Below the pieces are notes generated by a model. The model made no database searches. It was given only the letters and a program-made list of their open reading frames with translations, and had not been told where the DNA came from. From positions 62,001-126,000 of the forward strand of contig NZ_JACJST010000011.1 of NCBI RefSeq assembly GCF_014698305.1: a stretch of DNA of 64,000 nucleotides, in the 5' to 3' direction. Positions 34,601 to 43,300 of the stretch are shown here, piece by piece. This DNA is from Anabaena lutea FACHB-196. GTDB lineage: Bacteria; Cyanobacteriota; Cyanobacteriia; Cyanobacteriales; Nostocaceae. The position numbers and the translations under genes were made by a program. Each line of letters starts with the position of its first letter. The first letter of the stretch is position 1.

Positions 34601-34901
34601 TGTTACTGGCTGCATCTATTTCAATTACGTCCAAAGAATAACCTTTAGTAATGCCTTGACAACTATCGCAAACTCCACAGGGTTCAGCAGTTGGGCTGTT
34701 ACTTTTAAGACAATTCAAAGATTTGGCTAAAATCCGGGCGCTAGAAGTTTTACCCGTACCTCTGGGGCCAGTGAACAAATAGGCAGGAGCGATTTTAGAG
34801 GAGCTAATCGCATTGGTGAGGGTGGTAGCGATCGCCTCTTGTCCCACCAGTTCAGCAAAATTCTTGGGGCGATACTTGTGGTGCAGGGGTTCGTAAGACA
34901 T
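31638..34901 (-). CDS. dnaX: DNA polymerase III gamma/tau subunit with in-frame intein
   Basis: 1087 residues from the ATG at 34901 (MSYEPLHHKYRP, the normal DnaX start); a TTG five codons upstream is unlikely. The clamp-loader AAA+ module has P-loop GPRGTGKTSS (about 45-54), a four-cysteine zinc module (C64, C75, C78, C81), Walker B VIDE, and sensor/arginine-finger region TIISRCQRF. An intein interrupts the Walker B motif after VIDE. Without it the protein is 657 residues. The C-terminal tau-like part is Pro/Thr/Gln-rich, then a compact end domain. The intein must be spliced out for function, since it splits the ATPase active site. Confidence 0.95.
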   Translation of the reverse strand: MSYEPLHHKYRPKNFAELVGQEAIATTLTNAISSSKIAPAYLFTGPRGTGKTSSARILAKSLNCLKSNSPTAEPCGVCDSCQGITKGYSLDVIEIDAASNTGVDNIRELIEKAQFAPVQCRYKVYVIDECLTGDSLVLTDVGLVRIDNPSIKGKKALSYNDSSGKWEFKKIVRWLDQGEKQTLIIKTTNREIRCTDNHLIRTEQGWIPARDVKEGVKILSPVSVDAALSFTNLALMDASEDSLTDTSLKAIHTGKNHTIWNQLSNKPNYFNRSVLVDVEKNLISQIFYNKRERELPASNLTGQDILTKKDTEIGNSEQRISLLIQPLYNLMHSDSSTERYWEIALSATPTNTVDSLDCLGHTQKVNKIGWNTKPFVLQNCVQSYELQQIKDTVKSQLPATQVVIPNSKKCLTSLNRVGIKKLSQWNGSIKLLQKDLLGGFVMMDHSASVQKEAHKFNYIQKDSQPQKINLLLPGLQQWDTQQQQSFTPEVAQGNSTTTYGWEQVPVENGWQTLNDIPYPQWTTSLEKVESVHLAGVERVYDIEVEDNHNFIANGLLVHNCHMLSTAAFNALLKTLEEPPKHVVFVLATTDPQRVLPTIISRCQRFDFRRIQLEAMVKHLTHIAAKESINIAHDSLTLVGQIAQGGLRDAESLLDQLALVAGEVTPEQVWDLVGSVSEQDLLGLLDAIAQDNAEVVLDSTRKILDRGREPLTILQNLAAFYRDLLIAKTAPNRQDLVACTQQTWTALVNSAQRLDITTILRGQQHLRTAEVQLKNTTQPRLWLEVTLLGLLPSANIQPQAPSVPQQVNTPVVSPTSYQPATPQPAAYTQANHNSQVSSPAPAYTPANHNSTPNTVSSPPPEPVHTPPPVTISTAPSQEVVAGSQYDLTQVWQQVLANLQPASRREMLRQMSQLMDFDGVVARIAIKQAWYEKGKSDLPIITSAFQQTFQREIQVCLEKLTSSTLTSARKNPPPQDSTRVQQPPVPSYNQQIQPPEPAPAPPPQPTQAAPAPTKTEPLATNTAPVQTLSPSPIQAPGTNWDHDEVANAAKSLATFFSGEIVRLTDDALDLSDTRVSVDLEIYESEYDYD
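33225..34514 (-). other. DnaX intein, 430 codons
   Basis: Begins at Cys1 (CLTGDSLVL, codon 34512-34514) and ends with a terminal Asn (GLLVHN, codon 33225-33227), followed by Cys+1 of the extein (CHML). Block A is CLTGDS; block B is in CTDNHLIRTEQG, continuing into GWIPARDVKEGVKIL; block F is VYDIEVEDNHNFIANGLLVHN. The penultimate residue is His, as is standard. The insertion site is VIDE/CHML, inside Walker B of the clamp loader, a site where cyanobacterial dnaX inteins are known. The ~280-codon spacer has no endonuclease motif in this frame; it is occupied by another gene in a shifted frame. Confidence 0.92.
33292..34287 (-). CDS. LAGLIDADG homing endonuclease in an alternative frame within the dnaX intein
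   Basis: 331 codons with its own ATG (34287) and TGA (33292-33294), in a frame shifted relative to dnaX. Two N-terminal zinc-finger-like units of C-x-C-G-C-G...GH form (IPCECGCG...RRFVNGH at 16-41; FCACGCG...YKKGHGN at 69-108) precede the first LAGLIDADG motif, ALGLIYGTLLGD (127-138), and the second, GLAWWFCDDG (230-239), the pattern of LAGLIDADG_2-type nucleases. The protein is basic. The ORF begins just after intein block B and stops just before block F. An in-frame TAA lies upstream at 34312-34314. Expression would need internal initiation or frameshifting; no strong ribosome-binding site is seen. Confidence 0.85.
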   Translation of the reverse strand: MDTSKRRKRRCEDTIPCECGCGALIYKFGIDGRIRRFVNGHQFKGNTYGQKSYDLESIIKQAQLLQPFCACGCGEKLDIPNFLQQKGKGITSIQSHWTRHPYKKGHGNWELRTENFLANTAFIQPDALGLIYGTLLGDCSIGYPNKHSRFPRLSWTHAESQQDWLEYKAFRLAELRPKLRVTANQGYGKISVTCNTGCHPQLQEVFDIVKPSRDKKIVSMEWLNKITPEGLAWWFCDDGSLSLSPEGSPQIQLHTEGFSATENQLIATWLTAMGYPAATKFYTRSSTGKQYNYIWMGASTSRKWLADLKRYSIPAMDYKFGEGRICSPRWS

Positions 34902-35187
34902 GGAGAGCAATTTCAATGCCTTGGTTTAGTTGATTTGTAGCACCCAGTAGAGTTTGGGGTTTCACTATTTTAGCAACTCATGGCAATTTCCCTTGGGAAA
35001 AATAATTTTCAGTATATTTACAGATTAGCAACTAATTAATGTTATTTTTTAATATTTATCGAAACAATCGGGTCTAAATCCCCGGTACAAAAACGGCCTC
35101 CTGCCTTCGTTAACATCCCTAAACTGTAATCCCCAATGAATAGCCGCTTGTCACCGACATCGCTAAAATTTTAAAAAGCAACACTCA

Positions 35188-35856
35188 ATGGTGCAGAAGA
35201 TGCTCAAGCGGCTAATTCAGTGGCTCAGAAAATTTTGTCAGCGCTTGTTTGGTAGCAAAAAAAATCCCATTCCAGCGAAAGAGAAGGTAGATAGAAAAGT
35301 AGCACCACCCCTAACTGATACGGATCTAGAATTTCTGTTCACAGAACTTTTAGCAGGCGTTCAGCAAGCCAGAGGTCAGGCTTGGGCGCAAAACTGGTTA
35401 CATAAAATTGAGCATCGCGTCAGTACCGAACGGTGGATAGAGTGGTTAGAGCGCTTTGGTAAGAGATTATTAGAATCTCGTACACCCAATAATGAATTAG
35501 CTGCGAGGTTAGTGTATTTAGGCGAATTGGGTGTGGGACAAATTGGAGACCTTGCCTATGATATTGGTATGCAACTGTTGACACGCAATCAAGGCGAACC
35601 CATTTGGGAATATGACGGGCCAGATACTATTAGCCAAATTATCTCAGCACCAATCATCTCTCCTGCACCAGAAGAAGCGGATGATGAAAATTTGCCAGAG
35701 GGAGAATACCAAACTGTCACCTTGGATGAATTGTTTGTCATGTTGCAGCAAGATGAAACTCTCCGCCAGCAAATTGCCCAACAACTAGAAATTGAAACAG
35801 ATGATCCACAAGTTATTATCCAGATGTTGATCAACCAATCCCAGATAGAGGAGTGA
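35188..35856 (+). CDS. hypothetical protein, paralogue of the N-terminal domain of the CHAT-TPR protein
   Basis: 222 residues. After a short basic start (MLKRLIQWLRKFCQRLFGSK, possibly amphipathic and membrane-associating), residues ~40-135 are closely similar to the N-terminal domain of the CHAT-TPR protein at 36251. Both share L-T-(D/N)-(T/A)-DLE-LF-ELL-GV-QARGQ and LGELG(V/I)G-(I/V)G(D/E)LAYDIG. The C-terminus is acidic and ends in a helical LDELFVMLQQDE segment also resembling the larger protein. No known domain. A regulator or adaptor of the CHAT protein is a natural guess from paralogy and adjacency (394-bp gap). Confidence 0.7.
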   Translation: MVQKMLKRLIQWLRKFCQRLFGSKKNPIPAKEKVDRKVAPPLTDTDLEFLFTELLAGVQQARGQAWAQNWLHKIEHRVSTERWIEWLERFGKRLLESRTPNNELAARLVYLGELGVGQIGDLAYDIGMQLLTRNQGEPIWEYDGPDTISQIISAPIISPAPEEADDENLPEGEYQTVTLDELFVMLQQDETLRQQIAQQLEIETDDPQVIIQMLINQSQIEE

Positions 35857-36250
35857 TATCTAGGGAAGGTTAAACACTTATAGTTAGGGAACCGCGCGGT
35901 GATGAGAGGGACGGGTCGAGTTTGTTGATATAGCAGATTGCAGATCAATGAGGCACAGAATCTAAATTGAAACCTAGACACATTCGCCAGTTTTACTCCT
36001 GAACCGGAGGTCTGCGAAGCGTCTCCTGACTCCTGAATTCTGCTGTAAGTAGTTAAGCGAACATAATTTGAATTCTTTCTGACCAGAAATTGAGATGAAC
36101 AGCCGGAAAAATCCAGGATTACTGAAAACTTTTTGTATAGTTTTTTCGCCTTATGAACATGGTCTTACCCCAATTGCCTAATCTGTTAAGTAATTCATGA
36201 TTTTTTTTGACACAACGATGGCTACAATCTAGGAGAGAGAAAATCCAAGA
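35857..36250. other. 394-bp intergenic region with the inverted repeat copy
   Basis: Contains the reverse-oriented copy of the 31.2-kb repeat block (35931-36035). A short GGAGAGA ribosome-binding site lies before the CHAT-TPR ATG. No ORF on the forward strand. Confidence 0.5.
35931..36035 (-). repeat. dispersed repeat block, inverted copy of 31206-31360
   Basis: Read on the reverse strand, it matches the tail of the 31.2-kb block (GAGTAAAACTGGCGAATGTG and about 50 bp further) and the GGAGACGCTTCGCAGACC unit. Confidence 0.75.
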
Positions 36251-39200
36251 ATGTGGCAAATGCTCAGGTGGCTATTGCAGTGGCTTAACAGTTTTTTGAA
36301 GTACCCCTTTAACAGTCGTCGGACTCATGATTCCCACGCTGCTGAGGGACACAAGGTGGTAGACCCCCCACCGGAATTAACCAATGCCGATCTGGAACTT
36401 TTGTTTAACGAGTTGCTAGAAGGTGTGCATCAAGCACGAGGGCAGCAATGGGCGCTGAAATATTTACAGCGGATGGAACCTCGAATTACAGTGGAGCGTT
36501 GGCTAGATTGGCTGCTGATATTTGGTGAAAAATTATTAGCTTCACCTGCGCCAAATAGTCTAATTGCCACGCGAATGGTGCAACTGGGTGAACTGGGTAT
36601 CGGCCATGTTGGCGAACTTGCTTATGACATTGGTATCCAGTTATTGAGGCGTAACTTCGTCCAAGAGTATGAGGACAATCCAGCCCCAGTAGAGGTAGAA
36701 ATCAAGAACCCAACAGAACCACTGGGAAATACTCCTGGTCAACAATTGCTGCGCGATTTTGGTGAAGAGCTATGGGAGCATGATCACCAAGAAGCTGTAA
36801 ATATCACGCCAGTATCCCCCAACTTGGAAGAAGTATGGACACTGTTGAGTCAGGAAAATCCAGAACCAGATCTATCTGTAGAGTTCTCTTATGAGTATTC
36901 AGAAGATGATAGCCCGATAAATCTTGAGGATTTAGAGCAAGTTCCAACTTCTTCCTTGACAGAGACTTGGGATCAGTCGTTGGTGAATATTGAACCGAAG
37001 GTAGCTCAAACCCTAGATGAGTTGGTGGTAAGGTTGGAGCAAAGTACCAATTTAGTCCAGCAACTTGCTTCGGAACTAGCAATCCGCGATAGTCAAGCAA
37101 TTATTGAGCGACCATCATTTCAACTGACTGTTACTAATCAGGCTCAAGCATGGTTTTACCAAGGTTTACAGCAAGCTAAATCTGGGGATTTGTTGGGGGC
37201 GCTGGCTTTTTATAATCAAGCTACTAAACTGGAACCGGAATCGCACGAATATTGGTTTAACCAAGGCTTGACGCTGTTTCATTTACAACGTTTTGAGGAA
37301 GCGATCGCAGCTTATGATCAAGCTGTTTCCTTAAAACCTGATTTCTACCAGGCTTGGTACAATCGGGGCGGTATTTTGGGTGAGTTTGGCGACTTTGAAC
37401 AAGCTGTTAATTCTTTTGACAAAGCGATCGAATTTAAGCCGGATTATCAAGAAGCCTGGTCTAGTCGCGGTCTGGCTTTGCTGAAGTTAGGACTGATTTG
37501 GGAAGCAATTTCCAGTTATGACCAAGCCCTGAATCTCCAACACCAAGACCAGGAAACTTGGTATTATCGGGGGGTAGCTCTGGCTGTATGTGAGCAATAT
37601 GAAGATGCGATCGCAAGTTATGACCGAGCTTTAGATATCCAACCCGACTATCACGAAGTGTGGATTGACCGGGGTGTAGTATTGTTCAACTTAAATCGCT
37701 GGTTAGAAGCGATTGAGTCTTGGGATCAAGCCCTCTCAATTCAATCTGATTTCTACTTAGCCTGGTATAACCGAGGTATAGCCTTGGAAAACTTAGGAAG
37801 ACGTGAAGAAGCGATTACTTCCTATAAACAAGCTATCAGCATCAAACCGGATTTTCACCTGGCCTGGTATAACCAAGCAGTAGCCCTATTTTATTTAAAT
37901 CGATTTTCAGAAGCGATCGCTTGTTATGATCACGCTTTAGAAATCAAACTCGACTACTGGGAAGCTTGGCTCGGTCGCGGTGGAGCCGTGGGTAGCTTAG
38001 TAAATGACAAATTATCTCTGATTTTACCCAGTAGTATCGCTACAGCCAATCCTGCCCTCAATCAGCGCGGTTATGAAGGCAAATTAGCTACCTATGAAGA
38101 AGGTTTAAAATATCTCCGCCCAGATACTCACCCAGAAGGTTGGGGTAGATTGCATATTGCGATCGGTAATACACACTACGAACAAGGTAAAAAACAATCT
38201 TCACCCCGCTATTTTTGGCAAAAGGCAGTATCTGAATACCAACAAGCCCTATTAACCCTCACAGCCGAAGATTTTTCGGAATTGCATCTAGATGTTTTAC
38301 AATCTCTCACCAAAGTCCTTGTCGGTTTGGGACAAACATCACCAGCCCAAGAATTACAACAACATGGACTAGAATTATTACAACAATTACTTAATCAAAC
38401 AACCCGCTCTGAGCAAAGTAAAAAACAACTAGCTCTGAAATTTGCAGGATTAAAACAATTAGGAGTTGATTTAGCTGTCAATGTCGGTGATTTAGTCGAA
38501 GCTTGGGAAATTGCAGAAGAGAGAAAAAACACCTGTTTAAAATTACTAATTTCTGGCTGGGATGATGACATCGATAAAAGTCATGAAATTGGACAAAATT
38601 ATTCCTCCAGTTATGATGCAATTCAACAACTACTAAATTCCACAACAGCAATAATTTATTGGCATCTTAGCCCTATTGCCTTACACACCTTCATTATTAA
38701 AGATGCAGCTCCATCACCCATCTTGCTATTATCACCCATACAAGATGTAGAAGCCATACCCGAAGCAGTACAACGCTTAGTTCACTTTGAGAATTGGCTA
38801 GAAGATTGGCATCAACAATACCAGGAATATCGCCAAATTGATGATATAGAAAATCAACATAACCATTCCTGGAAATTGGAAATGGAACAGAGGTTGTTAC
38901 ATCTGGACAACATCCTGAATATTTCCACAATTGTTCAGGAACTTGAAGGTATCACCAAGCTGATTTTAATTCCCCATCGTGATTTAAATAGATTACCTAT
39001 TCACGCACTTTTTCCGCTTTCACAGCCAGATTTACAGGTGAATTACACCATTAATTATCTACCCAGTATCCACATAGGACTTTCTCGAAAAACAGAGTTA
39101 TTATCAAATTGGCAACAGCAGAAATTCCTCAGTGTTGAAAATATAGAAAGCCTAGATAATAATGAGAGAAAATCTGCTGATTTTACATCGGCAATTGTTA

Positions 39201-39829
39201 GACAGATGTTTGATTATGCCCAACATATCCAGGGTAAACAAGCCACAAAAGATAATTTAGAAAATGCTTTAGTGGCAGATTACAACATCTTTCATTTTAC
39301 TGGTCATGCTATCAACAATTTGAACGAAACCCAAAAATCTGCTTTAGTATTATCAGGTGAAGATAAGATCACTTTAGAACAACTTTGTCAGCACACTTTT
39401 ACAAATTACCGTCTTTTTACCATTATCAATTCGGAAATTGTCAGCAACAATAGTCAGAATAACAGCAGTGAATATGTGGGTTTAGCGACTGGGTTGTTAA
39501 AAAGTGGTATTCCCTATGTATTAAGTACAATTTGGAATGTAGAACCATCTGCGACTGCTTTAGTAAGCATAGAGTTTTATCGCAGATTACTTTTCCACAC
39601 TTCACCGGTTATCGCTTTAGCTGAAACCACAACTTGGCTAAAAGAAATAACGGTTGCAGAACTCATCACCTGGTATGAAAACTTACTGAATAATTTGCAT
39701 CCCAATGAACTCCGATTTAGGAACTATATATCCACACAAATTGACACAAATAGAAAACTAGCACCTCACAAACAGCCCTACCATCATCCTTATTATTGGG
39801 CAGCATTTATCATTACAGGATGCGATTGA
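36251..39829 (+). CDS. CHAT-TPR protein with substituted catalytic cysteine
   Basis: 1192 residues. An N-terminal domain (~1-140) is shared with the protein encoded at 35188. An acidic linker follows. About nine TPR units (~290-590) show canonical W-x-x-x-G-x-x-x-x-x-x-x-x-x-A-x-x-x-Y/F-x-x-A repeats, such as AWYNRGIALENLGRREEAI. A helical region precedes a C-terminal CHAT (caspase-like) domain (~900-1192). The catalytic histidine motif HFTGHA is present (~1015-1020), but the usual S-A-C-E-T motif reads IINSEI (~1056-1061), Ser instead of Cys. It may be a pseudoprotease or use Ser. No ORF immediately downstream looks like a substrate. Confidence 0.87.
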   Translation: MWQMLRWLLQWLNSFLKYPFNSRRTHDSHAAEGHKVVDPPPELTNADLELLFNELLEGVHQARGQQWALKYLQRMEPRITVERWLDWLLIFGEKLLASPAPNSLIATRMVQLGELGIGHVGELAYDIGIQLLRRNFVQEYEDNPAPVEVEIKNPTEPLGNTPGQQLLRDFGEELWEHDHQEAVNITPVSPNLEEVWTLLSQENPEPDLSVEFSYEYSEDDSPINLEDLEQVPTSSLTETWDQSLVNIEPKVAQTLDELVVRLEQSTNLVQQLASELAIRDSQAIIERPSFQLTVTNQAQAWFYQGLQQAKSGDLLGALAFYNQATKLEPESHEYWFNQGLTLFHLQRFEEAIAAYDQAVSLKPDFYQAWYNRGGILGEFGDFEQAVNSFDKAIEFKPDYQEAWSSRGLALLKLGLIWEAISSYDQALNLQHQDQETWYYRGVALAVCEQYEDAIASYDRALDIQPDYHEVWIDRGVVLFNLNRWLEAIESWDQALSIQSDFYLAWYNRGIALENLGRREEAITSYKQAISIKPDFHLAWYNQAVALFYLNRFSEAIACYDHALEIKLDYWEAWLGRGGAVGSLVNDKLSLILPSSIATANPALNQRGYEGKLATYEEGLKYLRPDTHPEGWGRLHIAIGNTHYEQGKKQSSPRYFWQKAVSEYQQALLTLTAEDFSELHLDVLQSLTKVLVGLGQTSPAQELQQHGLELLQQLLNQTTRSEQSKKQLALKFAGLKQLGVDLAVNVGDLVEAWEIAEERKNTCLKLLISGWDDDIDKSHEIGQNYSSSYDAIQQLLNSTTAIIYWHLSPIALHTFIIKDAAPSPILLLSPIQDVEAIPEAVQRLVHFENWLEDWHQQYQEYRQIDDIENQHNHSWKLEMEQRLLHLDNILNISTIVQELEGITKLILIPHRDLNRLPIHALFPLSQPDLQVNYTINYLPSIHIGLSRKTELLSNWQQQKFLSVENIESLDNNERKSADFTSAIVRQMFDYAQHIQGKQATKDNLENALVADYNIFHFTGHAINNLNETQKSALVLSGEDKITLEQLCQHTFTNYRLFTIINSEIVSNNSQNNSSEYVGLATGLLKSGIPYVLSTIWNVEPSATALVSIEFYRRLLFHTSPVIALAETTTWLKEITVAELITWYENLLNNLHPNELRFRNYISTQIDTNRKLAPHKQPYHHPYYWAAFIITGCD

Positions 39830-40392
39830 ATAATTTGGGACATATCGAAATTAGGTGCTGCTGATTTTGGGAATGAAAATGATTTTGCATAAATCTCAAA
39901 CCCTTGCAGAGACGTTTCATGGAACGTCTCTACACTTAAAAAACATCCTGCACTTATGCAACGCCCGCAATTAAATGTAAGAAAACCTCTGCGTACCTCT
40001 GCGCTAACCTCTGCGTACCTTTGCGTTAAAAAAGTTAGGATTTGGCGCAACTTCACAAAGAAACGGTATAAATCCTAAAGTTTTATCATCATCATTCAAC
40101 ATTTTTGGTGTGCGGGTAAATTGCGATACAAAGAATTGCTTTCTATCTATTTTCTCCCCTTACTATCTATGTGTATCAAATTTAAAGTAAAACAGTATCG
40201 GTATGTAGACGATTTGTAGTTTGCGATTTTGCGTGATAAAGGGCAAAGATAAGTCATACTTGAGTTTTTTGAAACTTTGCGTCAATACCATAGAACGGGT
40301 ATTAAAAATATTAATGTTAGGTAAAAATCTACTCCTTGCTTATAAAAATTAAATAAGGCTAAAATGTGTGCAACGTATACAAATAGTATTTT
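39830..40392. other. 563-bp intergenic region
   Basis: Holds a perfect-arm palindrome (39908-39931) and a run of CCTCTGCGTAC-type direct repeats (39985-40026), a dispersed Nostocales repeat. The last ~50 bp before the 40393 gene are similar to the leader of the 45774 gene. A reverse reading frame of 87 codons here is low-complexity and not convincing. Confidence 0.5.
39908..39931. repeat. palindrome downstream of the CHAT-TPR gene
   Basis: AGAGACGTT (39908-39916) pairs with AACGTCTCT (39923-39931) around TCATGG. It lies 78 bp after the CHAT-TPR stop and is followed by TACACTTAAAAAA. It may act as a weak terminator, but the GAGACGTTCCATGGAACGTCTC type also occurs as a dispersed repeat. Confidence 0.5.
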
Positions 40393-43300
40393 ATGACTAC
40401 TGTAAGTACAACTGATTTAACTAGCGTTACGGCCACGCAACTTGTTAACACTTTACTCGGCGCGGGTGTTACAGCAACCAATATAACTTTTACAGGTGCA
40501 AACGTTGCTGGAGGTACTTTTACTGGAGGGATAGGGGCTGGTATAGGCATAGATAGCGGTATTATTCTTAGCACTGGAAACATTGCTTTTGCCCAAGGTC
40601 CAAATAACACAGGTAGCAGAAGCGGAAACAATAGTAGACCAGGTGACACGGATCTAGATACCATAGTCGATCCTCTTAGCACAGAGGATGCCGCAGTATT
40701 AGAGTTTGACTTTATTCCATCGACGAGTACTATCAGCTTCTCCTATGTATTTGCTTCTGAAGAGTATCCCGAGTTTGTAAATACACAATTCAATGATGTC
40801 TTTGCCTTTTTCTTAAATGGTCAAAACATTGCCCTCATCCCTGGTACGACAACCCCTGTTTCTATCAATACCGTCAATGCTGGTAGTTCATTCACTCCAG
40901 GAACGGGACCGAACTCGTCGTTTTTCACTCCCAATTATGGAACTACGTTTGATCTACAGTTTGATGGTTTTACAACTGTATTAAGTGCAACGGCAACAGG
41001 TCTCGTCCCTGGTGTTACTAATAGAATCAAGTTAGCGATCGCAGATACTGGTGACTCGGCTTATGACTCTGCCGTTTTTCTGCAAGCAGCCAGTTTTGGT
41101 AATGCAACTTCTGTCAGGGTAACAGCTACAGATAGTGACGCGGGAGAAGGAACAACACCTAATGTGGGTGTATTTACTATCACTCGGACAGGTAGCACCT
41201 CTAGCGCTCTCAGCGTGAATTACACAATTTCGGGAACTGCATCTGCCACCGACTACAATACCATTCCTTCTACCATAGTTATTCCTGCTGGACAGGCTTC
41301 AACCACTGTTACTATCACTCCCACAGACGATACTCTTGTCGAAGGAAATGAGACCGTCATCCTGTCATTAATTGATACTAATAATTACGATTTGGGAACA
41401 CCAAATAGTGCAACAGTGATCATTTCTGATAATGAAGTTCAGAATACTGTTGTCAATCTATCGGTTTCTCCTGCCAGCGTCTTTGAAAACGGAACAACCA
41501 ACTTAGTTTACACTTTCACTCGTGAGGGCGCTACTACCAGTTCTCTAACCGTTAACTACAGTGTTGGCGGTGCTGCTACCTTAAATAGTGACTATACTCA
41601 AACAGGTGCGAGTAGCTTTAACGCCACAACAGGAACAATTACTTTTGCCACAGGAGCAAGTACAGCAACCCTAACCATTGATCCTACAGGAGATACCGAC
41701 ATTGAAAATAATGAAACCGTTGCTTTAACCTTAGCTGCTGGAACTGGTTACAGTATCGGTACAGCCACTGCCGTCACAGGTACTATTCTTGATGATGATG
41801 CTCCTGTTATCACTTTAACTGTCAATCCCACTAGCGTCCTTGAAGACGGGGCAACAAATTTAGTTTACACGTTCACCAGAACTGGAAATACAGCTACAGC
41901 CTTAACTGTGAACTATGGAGTTGCTGGCACAGCTACACTGAACACTGACTATGTTCAAACTGGAGCAGCAACCTTCACAAACACAGCAGGAAGCATTACC
42001 TTTGCATCGGGTGCAAGTACAGCAACTCTAACCATCAACCCCACAACCGATACCACAGTAGAGTCCAATGAAACCATAGCTTTAACCTTAGCTCCTAACG
42101 CAAATTATGCGATCGGCACAGCCACTGCCGTCACAGGTACAATCATTGATGATGACTCCCAGGCTCAACCAGTAATTACAGTTGTCGCAACAGATGCCAG
42201 TGCAGCGGAAACCGCAACAGGTGTAACTGCTAACCCTGGAGTCTTTACCCTGACTAGAACAGGTAGTACAACCAGCGGACTGACTGTTAACTACACCCTT
42301 GCCGGCACAGCCAGCAACGGCACAGACTACACCACCCTACCCGCAACCGTTACTTTTGCCGCAGGTTCTGCAACAGCCACGGTGACAGTTAACCCCATTG
42401 ATGACACCCTTGTTGAAGGTACAGAAACAGCAATCCTTAACTTAGCCACTGGTACAGGATATACCTTGGGTGCTGCTACAAGTGCCACTGTCAATATTGC
42501 TGATAACGACTTCCCACCTCTACCAGTAATTACCATAGCCGCAACAGATGCCAATGCAGCGGAAACCGCAACAGGTGAAACCGCAAATCCGGGAGTATTT
42601 ACTCTCACCAGAACAGGTAGCACAACTGATGCTCTAACTGTTAATTACACCACCGCAGGAACCGCTACCAACGGCACAGATTATACCAACCTACCTGCAA
42701 CTGTGACCTTTGCCGCAGGTTCTGCAACAGCCACGGTGACAGTTAACCCTATTGATGACACCCTTGTTGAAGGTACAGAAACAGCAATCCTTAACTTAGC
42801 CACTGGTACAGGATATACCTTGGGTGCTGCTACAAGTGCCACTGTCAATATTGCTGATAACGACTTCCCACCTCTACCAGTAATTACCATAGCCGCAACA
42901 GATGCCAATGCAGCGGAAACCGCAACAGGTGAAACCGCAAATCCGGGAGTATTTACTCTCACCAGAACAGGTAGCACAACTGATGCTCTAACTGTTAATT
43001 ACACCACCGCAGGAACCGCTACCAACGGCACAGATTATACCAACCTACCTGCAACTGTGACCTTTGCCGCAGGTTCTGCAACAGCCACGGTGACAGTTAA
43101 CCCTATTGATGACACCCTTGTTGAAGGTACAGAAACAGCAATCCTTAACTTAGCCACTGGTACAGGATATACCTTGGGTGCTGCTACAAGTGCCACTGTT
43201 AATATTGCTGATAATGACTTCCCACCAGTCACTATTAACCTGAGTGACAACCAAACCATAGTTGAAGGACTTACTAGTCCTCAAAACGTTGCCTATACGG

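Noticed and set aside
39793-40056. 87-codon reverse reading frame after the CHAT-TPR gene
   Set aside because: It overlaps repeat DNA and the CHAT-TPR 3' end and lacks any domain pattern.
42511-43218. Assembly duplication as explanation of identical 354-bp units
   Set aside because: The units differ at two bases near the end and a third diverged unit precedes them, so real duplication is likelier; long reads would still be decisive.
42327-43259. Reverse-strand reading frames of 74-98 codons across the Calx-beta repeats
   Set aside because: They repeat with the 354-bp units and encode the same low-complexity Val/Ala/Ser string; they are shadows of the forward gene.
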